Assembly: GCF_001543895.1 (NCBI RefSeq)
Contig: NZ_JYIJ01000017.1
Location: 62,001 to 126,000 of the forward strand
From: Carbonactinospora thermoautotrophica
GTDB taxonomy: Bacteria; Actinomycetota; Actinomycetes; Streptomycetales; Carbonactinosporaceae
DNA length: 64,000 bases
Direction of reading: 5' to 3'
The position numbers and the translations under genes are program-made. This document shows positions 16,847-26,018 of this stretch, in pieces. The stretch's first letter is position 1. Each line of letters starts with the position of its first letter. Under the pieces are notes generated by a model that was given only the letters and a program-made list of their open reading frames with translations, did no database searches and was not told where the DNA came from.

Positions 16847-17851
16847 ATGAGCGCATCCCAGGAAGCTTCGGTCCTGAACTCCCCGCACGCGTCCCCACCC
16901 GCCGTCCGTACCCGCGCCATCCGGCGGCCGCAGCCGCCGGAGCCGAGGATCGTCCCCCTCCGCAGGCCCGCCCGCTGGCTGGCGGCGGGCGTCGTCCTGC
17001 TGGCCTTCCTCGCCGTGGTCAACTCCCTCGCCAGGAACCCGGCGTTCCAGTGGGACGTCGTGTGGCGGTACTTCACCGCTCCCGCGGTGCTGAACGGCCT
17101 GTACCTCACCCTGTGGCTGACCGCGGTCACGATGGTGCTGGGGTTCGGACTGGGCACCGTCCTGGCCGTGATGCGGGTGTCCCAGAACCCCGTCCTGCAA
17201 GGCCTGAGCTGGGGTTACGTCTGGATCTTCCGGTCTACGCCGTTGCTCGTCCAGCTGCTGTTCTGGTTCAACATCGGCGCGCTGTACCCGAGGCTGTCGC
17301 TGGGCGTCCCGTTCGGCCCGGAGCTCGTCTCGGTCAACACGGTGAACCTCATCGGGGCGACCGCGGCGGCGGTGATCGGCCTGACCCTGCACGAGGCCGC
17401 GTACGCCGCCGAGATCGTCCGCGGCGGTCTGCTCTCCGTGGACAGCGGCCAGATCGAGGCCGCTCACGCCCTGGGGCTGTCCAAGGGACGCATCCTGCGC
17501 CGGATCATCCTGCCGCAGGCCATGCGGGCGATCATCCCGCCAGCCGGGAACCTGCTCATAGGCACGCTCAAGGGGACCTCGATCGTCAGCGTGATCGCGG
17601 TTCAGGACCTGCTCTACTCGGTCCAACTCATCTACAACCGCAACTATCTCGTCATCCCGCTGCTGCTGGTCGCGACGATCTGGTACGTCCTGGTGACCAG
17701 CGTGCTGACCGTCGGGCAGTACTACGTGGAGCGCTACTACGCCCGGGGTTCCGCGCGGCAGCTCCCGCCCACCCCGCCGCAGCGCTTCCGGGCCTGGGCG
17801 AGGACCTGGTACCTGCGGCTGCGCCGCCACACCGTGGAAGGGCGGGCGTGA
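16847..17851 (+). CDS. Polar amino acid type ABC transporter permease
   Basis: The 334-residue inner membrane protein has a cytoplasmic N-terminal extension of about 45 residues and then 5 membrane segments. The His/Glu/Gln/Arg/opine permease features are present: [35 protein letters not shown] and the ATPase-docking EAA loop [20 protein letters not shown]. It overlaps the ATPase gene by 1 nt. With the ATPase at 17851 and the binding protein encoded divergently at 13755-14840 it makes a full importer for an amino-acid-like sulfur compound (substrate inferred from the neighbours). Confidence 0.9.
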   Translation: MSASQEASVLNSPHASPPAVRTRAIRRPQPPEPRIVPLRRPARWLAAGVVLLAFLAVVNSLARNPAFQWDVVWRYFTAPAVLNGLYLTLWLTAVTMVLGFGLGTVLAVMRVSQNPVLQGLSWGYVWIFRSTPLLVQLLFWFNIGALYPRLSLGVPFGPELVSVNTVNLIGATAAAVIGLTLHEAAYAAEIVRGGLLSVDSGQIEAAHALGLSKGRILRRIILPQAMRAIIPPAGNLLIGTLKGTSIVSVIAVQDLLYSVQLIYNRNYLVIPLLLVATIWYVLVTSVLTVGQYYVERYYARGSARQLPPTPPQRFRAWARTWYLRLRRHTVEGRA

Positions 17852-18618
17852 TGGCGGCCGACCCGATGGTGCGGATCCGGAACCTGCACAAGAGCTACGG
17901 CGCGACCCCCGTGCTGCGGGGCATCGACCTGGACGTGGCCGCCGGCGAGGTCACCTGCGTGATCGGCCCGTCCGGCTCCGGGAAGAGCACCCTCCTGCGC
18001 TGCATCAACCACCTGGAAAAGATCGACTCCGGCTACGTCGAGGTGAACGGCGAGCTCATCGGCTACCGCCGACGGGGGGACAAGTTGTACGAGCTGAAGG
18101 ACAAGGTCATCGCCCGCCAGCGGGCCGGGATCGGGATGGTCTTCCAGAACTTCAACCTGTTCGCGCACATGACGGTCCTGGAGAACATCATCGAGGCACC
18201 CATGGCGGTCCGGGGGAAACCCCGGGACGAGGCCGTGGAAATGGCCCGCGAGCTGGTGCGCAGGGTGGGCCTGGCCGGCCGCGAGGACGCCTACCCGCGG
18301 CAGTTGTCCGGCGGCCAGCAGCAGCGGATCGCGATCGCCCGGGCGCTGGCCATGGAACCTGAGGTGATGCTCTTCGACGAACCCACCAGCGCGCTGGACC
18401 CCGAACTCGTCGGCGAGGTCCTCGAGGTGATGAAGGACCTCGCCCGGCGCGGCATGACGATGATCGTGGTCACCCACGAGATGAGCTTCGCCCGCGAGGC
18501 CGCGGACAAGATGGTGTTCATGGACGGGGGCCTGATCGTCGAATCCGGCCCGCCGGAGGAGATCCTGCGCGCTCCGCGGCAGGAGAGGACGAAGGCGTTC
18601 CTCAGCCGGGTGCTGTGA
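17851..18618 (+). CDS. Amino acid type ABC transporter ATP-binding protein
   Basis: The 255-residue ATPase has Walker [10 protein letters not shown], the insertion typical of this group around [13 protein letters not shown]-loop [18 protein letters not shown], signature [16 protein letters not shown], Walker [16 protein letters not shown] and switch THEMSF. It energises the permease encoded just upstream; the ATG at 17851 overlaps the permease stop (GTGATG). It is followed after 1 nt by the FAD/NAD(P) protein gene, so all three are translationally coupled. Confidence 0.93.
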   Translation: MAADPMVRIRNLHKSYGATPVLRGIDLDVAAGEVTCVIGPSGSGKSTLLRCINHLEKIDSGYVEVNGELIGYRRRGDKLYELKDKVIARQRAGIGMVFQNFNLFAHMTVLENIIEAPMAVRGKPRDEAVEMARELVRRVGLAGREDAYPRQLSGGQQQRIAIARALAMEPEVMLFDEPTSALDPELVGEVLEVMKDLARRGMTMIVVTHEMSFAREAADKMVFMDGGLIVESGPPEEILRAPRQERTKAFLSRVL

Positions 18619-18619
18619 G

Positions 18620-20545
18620 ATGGACGTCACCCGACCCGCCGTCATCGCCATCATCGGCGCCGGCCCGCGCGGCACCGGCCTGCTGGAGCGGATCGGCGCC
18701 AACGTTCCCGAGCTGTTCGGCGGCCGCGCCCTGGAGATCCACGTGATCGACCCGTTCCCCCCGGGCGCGGGCCGGGTCTGGCGCTACCACCAGTCACCCC
18801 TGCTGAAGATGAACTCGATGGCGGAAGACGTCACGATGTTCACCGACCACAGCGTCCAGTGCGAGGGACCCATCCGGCCCGGACCGTCCCTCAGCGAGTG
18901 GGCCGACCAGGTCCGCGGCCTGGACCACGGCGAGCTCACCGAGCAACTGCGCCGGCTCGAGGGCACGACCTTCCCGACCCGGCAGCTCCAGAGCCAGTAC
19001 CTGTCGTGGGTCTTCCGCCGGGTGCTGGCGGACCTGCCGCCTGAGGTCTCCGTCCACGTGCACGCGACCAGGGCCACCGGCGTGACGGGCGGGCCGTCGG
19101 ACCGGCAGCGGGTGTGGCTGGAGGGCCGGCCGGCGCCGTTGCTCGCGGACGTCGTGATCCTCGCCCTGGGCCATCTGGACGCGGAACCGACCGGCGAGCA
19201 CGAGGAGCTACGGCGTTTCGCCCAGACCCACGGGTTGTGCTACCTCCCGCCCGCGTACACCGCGGACGCGGACCTGACCGGGATCAAGCCCGGGGAGAAC
19301 GTCATCGTACGCGGCTTCGGGCTGGCCTTCATCGACCTCATGGTGCTGCTGACCGAGGGGCGTGGGGGCGGCTACCGGAGGGGAGCCGACAACAGGCTGG
19401 TCTACGTCCCCTCCGGCACGGAACCACGCCTGTACGTCGGCTCGCGCCGGGGGGTGCCCTACCACGCCAAGCCCGCCTACCGGTTACGCGGAAGCCCCCC
19501 GCAGCTCCCGCGGTTCTTCGACACCGCCGCCGTGGACCTGGCCTCGGGCGAGCCGCTCGATTTCCGGCGCGACGTCTGGCCCCTGGTGGCCAAGGAGATC
19601 GCCTGGGGCTACTACCAGGAGCTGTTCACCGGCCATCCTGAGCGGGTCGCGTCGAGCTGGCCGGAGTTCGCCAGCCGGTACAGCCGCCTCGACTGGGACG
19701 ACGAGCGGATGAGCGCGCTGATCGAGCGGTCCGTCCCCGACCCGGAGGACCGGATCGACTTCGAGAGGCTCGACCGGCCCCTGCGCGGCCTGAGGTTCGC
19801 CACCTTCGAGGACCTGCAACACCACCTTCGCCGCTACATCGAGGCTGACGTCGCCCGGCGCTCCGACCCCGCCCACAGCGCTGACCTCGGCGCCTTCATG
19901 GCGTTGCTGTCGGTGTTCGGGCAGCTGCACCGCCTGATGACCCTGGGCAAGATGGCCCCCCGATCCCAGGTGGAGGACGTCGACGGCTGGTGGTTCGGCT
20001 TCTTCAACTACTTCGCCAGCGGCCCGCCCGGCCCCCGCCTGGAGCAACTGCTGGCCCTGTCCCGTGCGGGAGTCGTCCAGTTCCTCGGCGCCGACATGTG
20101 GGTGGAGCCCAGCCGTGAGCACGGCGTCTTCCGCGCCGGGAGCGCGAGCACCGACACGATCGTCGAGGCCACCGCACTGGTGGAGGCACGCCTGCCGGCG
20201 CCCAGCGTGCGCCGTAGCAGGGACGCGCTGCTGCGCGGCCTGTACCTCACCGGGGAAGGCTCAGAAGAGATCCTCGTCGACGGCGGCTTCGTCCACAACA
20301 CCGGGCTGCTCCGGGTCGGCGCGGACGGCAGGATCCTGGACCGCCACGACAGGCCCCATCCCCGCCGTTTCGCGGTCGGCCCGTACACCACTAACCGTTC
20401 CGGCGCCGGGTTCGCCCGCCCGGGCACGAACGCTCCCGCCTTCCGGCAGAACGACGCCATCGCCCGGGCCGTCCTGCGGTTCCTCCGCGAGACGGCCGGC
20501 GCGGCCGGCCCTCCCACCGCCGCGTGGACCGCGCGCGGTGGCTGA
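18620..20545 (+). CDS. FAD/NAD(P)-binding protein (pfam13454 type)
   Basis: The 641-residue protein starts with a dinucleotide-binding motif AIIGAGPRGTGLLERIGAN, followed by DPFPPGAGRVWRYHQSP, the signature of the FAD/NAD(P)-binding family that includes HI0933-like and amino-acid N-hydroxylase-like oxidoreductases. A second GXGXXG-like region NVIVRGFGLAFIDL occurs at about residue 228. The C-terminal part ends with TTNRSGAGFARPGTNAPAFRQNDA, conserved in the family. It is coupled to the importer genes, so it probably acts on the imported compound together with the SsuD-like monooxygenase. The reaction is unknown. Confidence 0.82.
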   Translation: MDVTRPAVIAIIGAGPRGTGLLERIGANVPELFGGRALEIHVIDPFPPGAGRVWRYHQSPLLKMNSMAEDVTMFTDHSVQCEGPIRPGPSLSEWADQVRGLDHGELTEQLRRLEGTTFPTRQLQSQYLSWVFRRVLADLPPEVSVHVHATRATGVTGGPSDRQRVWLEGRPAPLLADVVILALGHLDAEPTGEHEELRRFAQTHGLCYLPPAYTADADLTGIKPGENVIVRGFGLAFIDLMVLLTEGRGGGYRRGADNRLVYVPSGTEPRLYVGSRRGVPYHAKPAYRLRGSPPQLPRFFDTAAVDLASGEPLDFRRDVWPLVAKEIAWGYYQELFTGHPERVASSWPEFASRYSRLDWDDERMSALIERSVPDPEDRIDFERLDRPLRGLRFATFEDLQHHLRRYIEADVARRSDPAHSADLGAFMALLSVFGQLHRLMTLGKMAPRSQVEDVDGWWFGFFNYFASGPPGPRLEQLLALSRAGVVQFLGADMWVEPSREHGVFRAGSASTDTIVEATALVEARLPAPSVRRSRDALLRGLYLTGEGSEEILVDGGFVHNTGLLRVGADGRILDRHDRPHPRRFAVGPYTTNRSGAGFARPGTNAPAFRQNDAIARAVLRFLRETAGAAGPPTAAWTARGG

Positions 20546-20733
20546 GGTCGCGTCGTGCCCGCCCGTGGGCGGCGTTGGCGACCGGCGAGCGCGACCGCTG
20601 GGCCCAAAACGGCTTGTCGGCCCAGGCGTGGGTGCTTCCAGCCGGAGCTGACCCGGCGGTGGGCTGCGCCGGGTACCGCCTGGGTACCGCGCTGCCGCGG
20701 CCAAGACGCCGGGCCGCTGGGGCGCGAGCGCGG

Positions 20734-21618
20734 TCACTGGGCCTGGGTGAGGCCGCGGGCGCGCAGGACGTGCCGCTCGAGCGGGGCGAAGAAAAGCAGC
20801 TCGATGCCCACGCCGACGAGCAGGATGAGGAAGATCGAGGCCATCACCAGGCTCATGTCGGACAACTCCCGCCCCTGCTCCAGCAGTTGGCCGAGCCCGA
20901 GGCCGAGGTCGGCCGAGCGCACGATGAGCTCAGCGGCCATGAGCGAACGCCAGGAGAACGCCCAGCCCTGCTTCAGGCCGGCCAGGTAGCCGGGCAACGC
21001 CGCGGGCAACAGCACGTGCCGGACGGCGGTGAGCCCGCGGGCGCCGAGCACGCGGCCGGCCCGCAGGTACAGCGGCGGCACCTGGTCGATGCCGGCGACC
21101 AACCCGTTGGCGATCGAGGGAACCGCGCCGAGCAGCACGACCGTGTAGATCGCCGCGTCGGTGAGGCCGAACCAGATGATCGCCGCCGGCACCCACGCCA
21201 CCGAGGGCAGGCTCTGCAGGCCGGAGAGCACCGGGCCGACGGCGGTGCGCACGAAACGAACCCGCGCCACGAGCACCCCGAGCGGGGTGGCGACCGCCAC
21301 CGAGAACAGGAAACCGAGCCCCCCGCGGTGCACGCTGGTCCACACCGCTTCGGTAACCCTGCCCTGGGCCCACGCCTCGGTGAAGCTGTGCCAGACGTCG
21401 AGCGGAGCGGGCAGCTCGTACGGCTCCTTGATCTTGGCCCAGTACAGCAGCTGCCAGACGGCCACAACCAGGACGGCCGCGGCCAGCGGCGGCAGGGCAC
21501 CGCGCCGGAACCGGACCCACGGCGACGGACCGCGTTCGGCCGTGGTCTCCAGCGCGTCGAGCCCGGCTTCCAGGCGGGACAGCTCCACCCCGTCCCGGTC
21601 GGCGGTGGTCTCGGGCAT
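20734..21618 (-). CDS. Sulfonate/nitrate type ABC transporter permease (SsuC-like)
   Basis: From ATG 21618, with GTGAGGAGA upstream, the protein is 294 residues with about six membrane segments. FLFSVAVATPLGVLVARV, LQSLPSVAWVPAAIIWFGL and the docking loop GARGLTAVRHVLLPAALPGYLAGLK place it in the SsuC/TauC/NrtB group. A longer frame upstream to 21774 has no similarity and is unlikely. It lies 228 nt downstream of the binding protein gene, and no ATPase gene is found in that space or after it, so it may use the ATPase encoded at 26015-26806. Confidence 0.88.
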   Translation of the reverse strand: MPETTADRDGVELSRLEAGLDALETTAERGPSPWVRFRRGALPPLAAAVLVVAVWQLLYWAKIKEPYELPAPLDVWHSFTEAWAQGRVTEAVWTSVHRGGLGFLFSVAVATPLGVLVARVRFVRTAVGPVLSGLQSLPSVAWVPAAIIWFGLTDAAIYTVVLLGAVPSIANGLVAGIDQVPPLYLRAGRVLGARGLTAVRHVLLPAALPGYLAGLKQGWAFSWRSLMAAELIVRSADLGLGLGQLLEQGRELSDMSLVMASIFLILLVGVGIELLFFAPLERHVLRARGLTQAQ

Positions 21619-21846
21619 GACGACGGATCTCCTCACGTAGACGATCGCTGATCTCCAGCCCCGCGATCGGTTGCGCGGGGCGGCTTGCCGCGCCGGGCGC
21701 TCGGCGACGTCCGGCGTCAGCCAGCACGGCGGGCCCGGCGGCGCGCGGAAACGACTTCGACCCTTCCCGCGCACCGCCGGCGTCCCGCTCGGGCGGACGG
21801 CACCGGGTCCCGGATCCTCGGCTGGAGCCGGGGCGTGCGGCCGGCC

Positions 21847-22938
21847 CTACTCGGTGCCGAGGCCCGCGTCGCTGACGGCCGGGTGGCCGGTCTTGGTGAG
21901 GATCGCGTTGAGCGGCGCCAGGTCGTAGATGCCCTTCAGGTCGGTGTGCTCGAGCAGGCCCGCCTGTTCGGCGTGCCGCGCGGAGGTGGCCAGGGTCGAG
22001 GCGAGCGGGTCGTTGGTGACCTCGATGTTGGACCACGCCCGGTCCAGCACCTCGGGCTTGAGCGGCTTGCCGGCCAGCTTCTGCAGCTGCGCGTTCACCG
22101 CGGCCTTCGCCTCCGCGGGGTGCTTCGCGATCCAGTCGTTGGCGGCTACCTGCCCACGCAGCAACGCCGCCACCGTCTCCGGGTGCGCGGTGAGGAACTT
22201 CGTCGACACGATCAGGTGCGTGGTCACGAACCTGCCCTGCGGCCACAGGGTGCGCTCGTCCACCAGCACCTTCGCCCCCGCCTCCAGCACCAGCCGCGAC
22301 GCCCACGGCTCCGGCAGCCAGCCGCCGTCGATCCGCCCGGCCTGGAACAGCTGCAGCGTCTGCGCGTTCTGGGTGTTCGCGAGGATCTCCACGTCACCCT
22401 TGCCGCTCGGGTCGGTCTTGAGCCCCTGCGAGGCCAGCCAGGAACGCAACGCCACGTCCTGCGTGCCGCCCAGCTGCGGGGTAGCGATCTTCTTGCCGCG
22501 CAACTGCGCCGCGCTCGTGATACCGGGCCTGACCACGAGCGAGGCGCCGCCGGAGGTGGCACCGGCGATGATCCGGATCGCCTTGCCCTTGCTCCTCGCG
22601 AACGCGTTGATCGCCGGGTTCGGCCCCAGGTAGGCCGCGTCGATCGCCCCGGCGAAGATCGCCTCCACCGCGGCGGGCCCGGCGTTGAACACCTGGGTCT
22701 TGAGCCGGGTCGATCCCAGCTCCTTGGCGAAGAACCCCTTCTCCACCCCGACCAGCGGGGTCGCGTGCGTGACGTTGGCGAAGAACCCGAGCCGCAGTTC
22801 GGCCCCGCCCTTGCCACCGCCGGAGCCCGTGGTGGCCGAGGTGGTCGAGCAGGCGGCGAGCGAACCCGCCAGTGCCAGCGCGGCGACGAGCCCGAGCGCC
22901 GATCTCAGCCGTATCCGGAAACGGACAGCGAAAGACAT
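21847..22938 (-). CDS. Aliphatic sulfonate type substrate-binding lipoprotein (SsuA-like)
   Basis: The 363-residue exported protein has a signal peptide with lipobox LAGSLAAC. The mature domain is NMT1/SsuA-like: LRLGFFANVTHATPLVGVEKGFF, AGPAAVEAIFAGAIDAAYLGPNPAINAF and the hinge GRIDGGWLPEPWASRLV. The group binds sulfonates, taurine or similar organosulfur ligands. The start at 22938 lies 179 nt downstream of the leader peptide at 23118-23198, supporting a cysteine-regulated sulfur role. Confidence 0.9.
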   Translation of the reverse strand: MSFAVRFRIRLRSALGLVAALALAGSLAACSTTSATTGSGGGKGGAELRLGFFANVTHATPLVGVEKGFFAKELGSTRLKTQVFNAGPAAVEAIFAGAIDAAYLGPNPAINAFARSKGKAIRIIAGATSGGASLVVRPGITSAAQLRGKKIATPQLGGTQDVALRSWLASQGLKTDPSGKGDVEILANTQNAQTLQLFQAGRIDGGWLPEPWASRLVLEAGAKVLVDERTLWPQGRFVTTHLIVSTKFLTAHPETVAALLRGQVAANDWIAKHPAEAKAAVNAQLQKLAGKPLKPEVLDRAWSNIEVTNDPLASTLATSARHAEQAGLLEHTDLKGIYDLAPLNAILTKTGHPAVSDAGLGTE

Positions 22939-23117
22939 GGGATTCCTTTCGGAGAGGCGTGTTGACGAAGCCGAGACCGGCCCGATCCGTAGGCGAGGAT
23001 CTCGACGACCGATCAGTGGGAGAACCGTGCCGATGGCTCTGGCGCGCCACGTTCAGCGGCCGCGCCGGCAGCGAAGTCATGGAGAACCGGCCCGATCACA
23101 TCGGGAAGCCGCGGCGG

Positions 23118-23198
23118 TCAGCGGGAACAGAGAGCGCTGGACATACGCCCGAAGTCGACGTGCGGTCGACTGACGAGAAGCGCCCCAACGCCTGACAT
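23118..23198 (-). CDS. Leader peptide (LVSRPHVDFGR type)
   Basis: A 26-codon frame from ATG 23198 contains ALLVSRPHVDFGR followed by SSALCSR, closed by TGA at 23118-23120. It carries the HVD signature and one terminal Cys. The SsuA-like gene starts 179 nt downstream. TGGACG, a weak -35 match, lies 38 nt upstream of the ATG. The short distance to the stop of the HEAT-repeat gene (23377) means it has its own promoter in 23199-23376. Confidence 0.75.
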   Translation of the reverse strand: MSGVGALLVSRPHVDFGRMSSALCSR

Positions 23199-23376
23199 GG
23201 CGCGTGACGACGCCGCAGCGTCCCGCTGACCGTCCAGGTGATCCCACATGCTGGTCAGGCACCGTCGCATGCCCGCATGTCGATCAGCGGTCCCCAGCGG
23301 GTTCCAGGCTCGACGCGCGGCGGGATCGCCGGCGACCGGGCGCGCCGTGCGCCGGCCGGCGCGTCCCGGGTGACGG

Positions 23377-24279
23377 CTAGCGGATGCCACGGCTGATCGC
23401 GAGCCGGGCGTAGGCGCGCACGTCGGCGTCGGAGTCGTTGAGCGCGTGGGTGAGGCCGTACCGCACCTCGGGGTGGTCGTCCACCCACCGGGCCAGGGAG
23501 CGGACCGCGGCCTTGCGCACGTCGATGTGGAAATCGGCGAGCGCGGCCAGCAGGGGCGTGATCGCGAGGCGTGGGGCGGCGGCGCCCAGGGCTGTGGCCG
23601 CGCCCTTGCGTACCTCCCAATTCGGGTCGGAGAGGGCGTCCACGGCCAGTCGGTCCAGGGGCGTGGGAGTGCCCAGGGGTGCGGCGGACTCCAGCGCCGC
23701 CGCGCGGACGAGCGGATCCGCGTCGAGGGCGAGGTCCGCCAAGGTGTCCGCGGCGGAGGCGGCGCCGATGGCCGCGAGGCCCTTCGCCACGGCGATCCGG
23801 ATCTCGCGGGACTCGTCCGTGGCGGCCCACTCGAGGGCGTCGGGGGCGTCGAGCGCGACCAGACCGCGGACGGCCTCGACCCGGACCGCGACGTCCGGAT
23901 CGGCCAGCGCGCGGGCGAAGACGTTCCGATCGCCGAGGCGCAGGGCGCGTAGCAGGTCGAGGGCGGCGACGCGGACCACCGGGTCCGGGCTGTAGCTGGC
24001 ATCCATGAGCAGCTCACCCAAGTCGGCGTCGGGTTCCAGCACCTCACGCAGCTCCCGCAGCCCGGCGGCCGCGGCCCGGCGGACCTCCGCCGACTCGTCG
24101 CCCATCGCCCGGGCCAGCGCCGCTCCGGCGCCCACCGGGACCGTCTCGGTGAGCAGGTCCACCGCTGCCTTGCGTACCTGGGGGGCGGGATCGGTCAGGT
24201 ACCCGGCAAGGTCGGACAAGTCGGGTTCCTCCTCGGCGAGGCGCAGCAGTTCGAGGATGCGCGCGTCGGGGGTGGTCAC
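23377..24279 (-). CDS. HEAT-repeat protein
   Basis: GTG 24279 has GAGGAGG upstream and overlaps the stop of the flavoprotein gene (GTGA), giving 300 residues. The protein is made of about eight or nine HEAT-like helical repeats, with recurring units such as DPAPQVRKAAVDLL, DESAEVRRAAAAGL, DPDVAVRVEAVRGL, DPNWEVRKGAATAL and DSDADVRAYARLAI. No signal peptide or catalytic motif is seen. It is the last gene of the ferredoxin-transporter-flavoprotein operon. Repeat proteins of this kind act as scaffolds or maturation factors (family knowledge); here it may bind the flavoprotein or ferredoxin (inference). Confidence 0.88.
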   Translation of the reverse strand: MTTPDARILELLRLAEEEPDLSDLAGYLTDPAPQVRKAAVDLLTETVPVGAGAALARAMGDESAEVRRAAAAGLRELREVLEPDADLGELLMDASYSPDPVVRVAALDLLRALRLGDRNVFARALADPDVAVRVEAVRGLVALDAPDALEWAATDESREIRIAVAKGLAAIGAASAADTLADLALDADPLVRAAALESAAPLGTPTPLDRLAVDALSDPNWEVRKGAATALGAAAPRLAITPLLAALADFHIDVRKAAVRSLARWVDDHPEVRYGLTHALNDSDADVRAYARLAISRGIR

Positions 24280-26018
24280 GGCAGGACCTCCTCGACGACC
24301 GCGTGGTGCCCGAAACCCTCGACCGGCACGAGGTACGGCTCCACCGGCCGCTTCAGGAACCGCATGTCGCCGTCGGGTCCCTTGACCAGGTTGAGGTGGC
24401 AGAACCACTCGGTGTCGTCGCGGTCCGGCAGGTCAGCCCGATCGTGGTACAGCCCCCAGCGGCTCTCGGTGCGTTCGAGGGAGGCACGGGCGGCCATCTC
24501 CGCGCAGTCGCGGATGAAGGTGACCTCCGCACAACGCATCAGCTCGTGCGGGGTGCGCGCCCCCATGCCGGCGATCTCGGTCTTCATCCGTTCGAACGCC
24601 TCCAGCGCGATGGTGAGCTTCGCCGCGGTCTTGGGTGGGGCCACGTAGTCGTTGACGAAGCGACGCAGCTTGTACTCGACCTGGTGCTGCGGTGGTCCGT
24701 CGGGGTTGCGCAGCGGGCGGTAGATCAGCTCGTGGGCGTCGAGGATCTGGTCCTCCGGCAGCGGGCCCGGCGCCTGGCCGGCGCGGGCGAACGCGGCGGC
24801 CTCAGCACCGGCGATGTCCCCGAAGACGAACGCGCCGAGCATGTAGTTGTGCGGCACGCAGGCGAGGTCGCCCGCGGCGTACAGGCCGGGGACCGTGGTG
24901 GCGGCGCGCTCGTCGACCCACACCCCCGACGCCGAGTGCCCGCTGCACAGGCCGATCTCGGAGATGTGCATCTCCACGTCGTGCGTGCGGTAGTCGTGGC
25001 CGCGGCCGGCGTGGAAGGTCCCGCGGGAGGGCCGCTCGGTGGTGTGCAGGATCTGCTCCAGCCGACGGATCGACTCCTCGGGCAGGTGGGTCAGTTTCAG
25101 GTAGATCGGGCCGCGGGCGGAGTCGATCTCCCGTTTCACCTCGGCCATCATCTGCCCGGACCAGTAGTCGCAGTCGACGAACCGCTCGCCCCGGTTGTTC
25201 ACCTGGTAGCCGCCGAACGGGTTCGCCACGTACGCGCAGGCCGGCCCGTTGTAGTCCTTGATCAACGGGTTGATCTGGAAGCACTCGATGCCGCTGAGCT
25301 CGGCACCGGCGTGGTACGCCATCGCATACCCGTCGCCGGCGTTGGTCGGGTTCTCGTACGTGCCGTACAGGTACCCGCTGGCCGGCAGGCCGAGCCGGCC
25401 GCACGCGCCGGTGGCGAGGATCACCGCGCCGGCCGCCACCGTCACGAACTCGCCGGTGCGCGTGTGGAAGCCGACCGCGCCGACCGCCCGGCCGCCGCGG
25501 GTCAGCACCCGCACGGGCATGACCCGGTTCTCGATGCGGATACGTTCGCGCATGGCGCGCTGGCGCAGCACCCGGTAGAGGACCTTCTTGACGTCCTTGC
25601 CCTCCGGCATGGGCAGCACGTAGCTGCCCGAGCGGTGGACCTGCCGGACGTGGTACTCGCCGTGCTCGTCCTTCTCGAACTTCACCCCGTACCGTTCCAG
25701 CCGCTGCACCATGGCGTAGCCGCGCGTGGCGGTCTGGTAGACGGTGCGCTGGTTCACGATGCCGTCGTTGGCGATCGTGATCTCCGCCACGTACTGCTCC
25801 GGTGTGGCCTTCCCCGGGATCACCGCGTTGTTGACCCCGTCCATGCCCATGGCGAGCGCGCCGGAGTGGCGTACGTGGGCCTTCTCCAACAGCAGCACGG
25901 ACGCGCCGGACTCCGCGGCGGTGAGCGCCGCCATCGTGCCGGCCGTGCCGCCGCCGATGACCAGAACGTCACACGCCAGTTCGCGGCGCCGTTCCGGCGG
26001 CGGAGCCTGAAAACTCAT
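24276..26018 (-). CDS. AprA/fumarate reductase-like FAD flavoprotein
   Basis: The 580-residue flavoprotein has the N-terminal FAD motif DVLVIGGGTAGTMAALTAAESG with LLLEKAHVRHSGALAMGMDG, and a C-terminal helical domain like succinate dehydrogenase, fumarate reductase and APS reductase alpha subunits. The central part includes INPLIKDYNGPACAYVANPFGG, DYWSGQMMAEV and TTVPGLYAAGDLACVPHNYMLGAF, where the FAD is completed. The neighbouring short ferredoxin would correspond to an AprB-like electron partner. APS reductases interconvert sulfite and APS, but I cannot confirm the substrate-binding residues, and fumarate reductase-type activity is also possible. It overlaps both neighbours by 4 nt. Confidence 0.88.
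   Translation of the reverse strand: MSFQAPPPERRRELACDVLVIGGGTAGTMAALTAAESGASVLLLEKAHVRHSGALAMGMDGVNNAVIPGKATPEQYVAEITIANDGIVNQRTVYQTATRGYAMVQRLERYGVKFEKDEHGEYHVRQVHRSGSYVLPMPEGKDVKKVLYRVLRQRAMRERIRIENRVMPVRVLTRGGRAVGAVGFHTRTGEFVTVAAGAVILATGACGRLGLPASGYLYGTYENPTNAGDGYAMAYHAGAELSGIECFQINPLIKDYNGPACAYVANPFGGYQVNNRGERFVDCDYWSGQMMAEVKREIDSARGPIYLKLTHLPEESIRRLEQILHTTERPSRGTFHAGRGHDYRTHDVEMHISEIGLCSGHSASGVWVDERAATTVPGLYAAGDLACVPHNYMLGAFVFGDIAGAEAAAFARAGQAPGPLPEDQILDAHELIYRPLRNPDGPPQHQVEYKLRRFVNDYVAPPKTAAKLTIALEAFERMKTEIAGMGARTPHELMRCAEVTFIRDCAEMAARASLERTESRWGLYHDRADLPDRDDTEWFCHLNLVKGPDGDMRFLKRPVEPYLVPVEGFGHHAVVEEVLP

Noticed and set aside
21619-21846. Remnant of an ATPase gene between binding protein and permease
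   Set aside because: I checked for Walker or signature motifs on the minus strand and found none.
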